The notes below the pieces were generated by a model, which worked only from the letters and a program-made list of their open reading frames with translations, did not search any database and was not told the DNA's origin. From NCBI GenBank assembly GCA_027296925.1, contig JAPUIP010000886.1:1-8205 (forward strand): DNA of 8,205 nt, read 5' to 3'. This document shows, piece after piece, positions 6,297-8,205 of the stretch. The position numbers and the translations under genes were made by a program. This DNA comes from Candidatus Poribacteria bacterium (GTDB lineage Bacteria > Poribacteria > WGA-4E > PCPOR2b). Each line of letters begins with the position of its first letter. Positions within the stretch are counted from its first letter, which is position 1.

Positions 6297-6353
6297 TGTG
6301 CGACTGTCGCGTTTTGCTTGATAGCGCGCCTATGCGTCCCCTGATGGCCACCA

Positions 6354-7298
6354 CTATCGGCTACCCGGCCGATTTCCTAGAAGATGCCGCAACTGCTCCG
6401 TCACGTCATCGGCGGTATTGATTGGCAACACCGGTATACCAACCTTTTTCAATCTCTCTTCCACGTTCTGGATGCGTTCAGCGAAGTAGTCAGAAAGAGG
6501 TTCTCTAACCCGCGTTCGTCCAAAATCTACCTCCACCTGGAGTTGGCCCTGACTCACAACGAAGCGCCCCGCCCCAGGGAGCCCTTGCATCGCTAGGGGA
6601 TCATAGATCAATGCCGCGATGACGTCATTATGTTGCGCGAGCTGAATCATGATGCGCCGGGTTTCATCGTCCATTCCATCAAAATCACTGATGATGCCAA
6701 TCAGATAGTCGTGTGACGCAAGGCGCGACGCACCCTCCAGTGCTCGGTTGAGCATACTTGGGTTACGAGGGACATCCGAATCTGCGCGTAATTCATTATT
6801 GTGGTACACGATTGACTGTAAGATCTGTAATACGCGCTGTCGACTACGGTGCGGGCGGGCCTCTTTGATCTCCGAATCATTAAACACAATCGCGCCGACC
6901 CGATCGCCCACCAGGAAAATTCGCCATGCAGAGAGTGCCGCAAGTTGCGCGGCAGTCACCGATTTCATGCGAGTTTGACTACCGAAGAACATTGACATGC
7001 GCTGGTCTACGACCAGGATGGCCGGTCGGTCGCGCTCCTCAGTGTAAATCCGTACATGCGGTTTGCGTGTCCGAGCAGTGACCTTCCAGTCGATCGTGCG
7101 GATGTCATCCCCCGGCAGATATGCCCGGAGTTCCTCGAAGTTCAATCCCCGACCCCGCAGCCGTGAGGTATGCCGCCCACTCAGGAGGCTCGTGATCGCG
7201 TGGCGCGGCAGGAAGCTGAACCCTTTGGCTTTGTACTCAAGGCGGATCAATTCCTCAAGCGTCGTGTAAACTCCTGTTGTCGCGTTGTTTTTAAGCAT
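6354..7298 (-). CDS. DUF58 (VWA-like) protein of the Bat/MoxR system
   Basis: A 314-residue soluble protein of the DUF58 family. The defining motif runs over about 41-90: 'GRHTSRLRGRGLNFEELRAY', then 'LPGDDIRTIDWKVTARTRKP' and 'HVRIYTEERDRPAILVVD'. A VWA-like fold follows, with 'VVDQRMSM' (96-103) in place of a full DxSxS metal site and 'IISDFD' (202-207) as the later acidic strand. DUF58 proteins normally work beside a MoxR AAA+ ATPase encoded just upstream. Here the upstream gene is a permease instead, ending 21 bases before. GAGG, 7 bases before the ATG, is the likely binding site. hicBA on the opposite strand separates this gene from DUF4381, its usual direct neighbour. Confidence 0.9.
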   Translation of the reverse strand: MLKNNATTGVYTTLEELIRLEYKAKGFSFLPRHAITSLLSGRHTSRLRGRGLNFEELRAYLPGDDIRTIDWKVTARTRKPHVRIYTEERDRPAILVVDQRMSMFFGSQTRMKSVTAAQLAALSAWRIFLVGDRVGAIVFNDSEIKEARPHRSRQRVLQILQSIVYHNNELRADSDVPRNPSMLNRALEGASRLASHDYLIGIISDFDGMDDETRRIMIQLAQHNDVIAALIYDPLAMQGLPGAGRFVVSQGQLQVEVDFGRTRVREPLSDYFAERIQNVEERLKKVGIPVLPINTADDVTEQLRHLLGNRPGSR

Positions 7299-7319
7299 TA
7301 GGTTGCCTCAAGACAGTTG

Positions 7320-8205
7320 TCATAGCTGTGTAGCGGCATCACTATCCGGCGTTCTCATAGATCCCATGTGCCTGACCACAATTAAGATCATGATTGTTAA
7401 GGGTACGGATAAAAACATGCCGATAACCCCCCAGATCCAACCCCACACATACAAGCTAACCAGGATCAGAATCGGCGACATGTTCAGCCGTTCGCCGGCG
7501 ATCTTCGGCTCGAGGATGTTGCCGAAGAAAATTTGCACTGCCATCAGGGCCAGAAAGAGCCACCCCACTTGGGCTGATAAACCGAATGGAACGACATAAA
7601 GGATGACCACAACCAGCACAGCGACCATCGATCCGACGATTGGAATAAAATTCAACATGAAGATCAACAACATCGAGATGGAGATGAACTTCGCACCGAA
7701 CAGCAACAACACGGGTAAGGTCAACAGAGCAGTCCCAAGGCTCATCAGTGCCTTGGTGCCGAAATAGGCGATGATGTCGCCCTCAATTTTTTTTATGGTG
7801 TCTTGTAACCGGAGGACCTCATCAGTGCCATACTTTCTCTCCACCGCCGCGAACAGACCGGAGCGGGATTGCACGATAAACATGAGGAGTATCAGGGCAA
7901 GCAACGTCTCCGAGAAGATTGTGCGAATGGCCCCAAGCCCCGCCCTGGCACCCCTGCCCGCAAGCTTCCCGATGTCATCTTTGGAAATGCTTTCAAGACC
8001 GAACCCGAGCTTTGACGCCAGTTCGAGCATCGGGCCGCTACCCTCGCTGATTCGTTCCTGGTAGCGTGGGATGGCACCGGCCAGATTGAAGTTATCTACG
8101 GTTATAAAAGAGCCGACCAAACTTAGAAGACCGACCGCAACGATAATAAGTCCCAGGAAGGTCAGCCAGACCGGGACGCCCTTCTGTTTAGAGTACTCCG
8201 CCAGT
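7320..8205 (-). CDS. AI-2E-family permease, N-terminus cut by the window edge
   Basis: The frame stays open to the right edge, so at least 294 residues are visible and the N-terminus, with the first helices, lies outside. An in-frame TTG at 8120 could act as a start, but the 28 codons above it encode a good membrane helix ('VPVWLTFLGLIIVAVGLLSL', about 10-29), so the gene is partial. Further helices occur at about 99-113, 150-172, 173-205, 213-227 and 246-276. The family signature 'NILEPKIAGERLNMSP' (229-244) and 'FIPIVGSMVA' (187-196) are present. AI-2E proteins export autoinducer-2 in one characterised case (TqsA), but many have other or unknown substrates. The gene ends 21 bases before DUF58 and is probably cotranscribed with it. 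Confidence 0.85.
   Translation of the reverse strand, partial: LAEYSKQKGVPVWLTFLGLIIVAVGLLSLVGSFITVDNFNLAGAIPRYQERISEGSGPMLELASKLGFGLESISKDDIGKLAGRGARAGLGAIRTIFSETLLALILLMFIVQSRSGLFAAVERKYGTDEVLRLQDTIKKIEGDIIAYFGTKALMSLGTALLTLPVLLLFGAKFISISMLLIFMLNFIPIVGSMVAVLVVVILYVVPFGLSAQVGWLFLALMAVQIFFGNILEPKIAGERLNMSPILILVSLYVWGWIWGVIGMFLSVPLTIMILIVVRHMGSMRTPDSDAATQL

Noticed and set aside
1..8205. CRISPR arrays, insertion sequences, rRNA or tRNA genes
   Set aside because: No regularly spaced repeats, transposase frames or structural RNA signatures were seen on either strand.

Overview
The window (about half G+C by eye) comes from a bacterium I cannot name from sequence alone. The core is a Bat/aerotolerance-type operon on the minus strand. 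Its order (DUF58, DUF4381, BatA, BatB fused to TPRs, BatD) is the one known from Proteobacteria and several uncultivated Gram-negative phyla, so a diderm bacterium is the likeliest host. Two small type II toxin-antitoxin (TA) modules on the plus strand accompany it, which points to a genome with accessory insertions.

Layout: positions 1-219 hold no convincing gene but end in a good sigma70-type promoter and a TGTACA palindrome. Next come a Phd/YefM-family antitoxin (220-531) and an overlapping PIN/VapC-type toxin (501-902). A 169-base gap (903-1071) with inverted repeats separates the toxin from the convergent batD. On the minus strand, read right to left, the genes are: an AI-2E-family permease (cut by the right edge, 8205-7320), DUF58 (7298-6354), then a plus-strand hicBA module (5861-6296), then DUF4381 (5744-5235), batA (5248-4256), batB-TPR (4259-2559) and batD (2556-1072).

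The four genes from DUF4381 to batD overlap or nearly abut (14-base overlap, 4-base ATGA overlap, 2-base gap) and should be translated together. Their products are membrane-anchored: two VWA proteins with their sensor domains facing one side of the inner membrane, a TPR extension, a large exported BatD, and the small DUF4381 protein. DUF58 is the soluble VWA-like partner that normally works with a MoxR AAA+ ATPase. No MoxR gene is visible; the position directly upstream of DUF58 is taken by the AI-2E-family permease.

The most notable point is that hicBA sits inside the bat gene order on the opposite strand. It separates DUF58 from DUF4381, converges with DUF58 and diverges from DUF4381. I see no wholly unknown system here. 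The unusual elements are this operon interruption, the permease in the MoxR position, an altered metal-site motif in BatB and a TGTACA operator-like palindrome at the first TA module.
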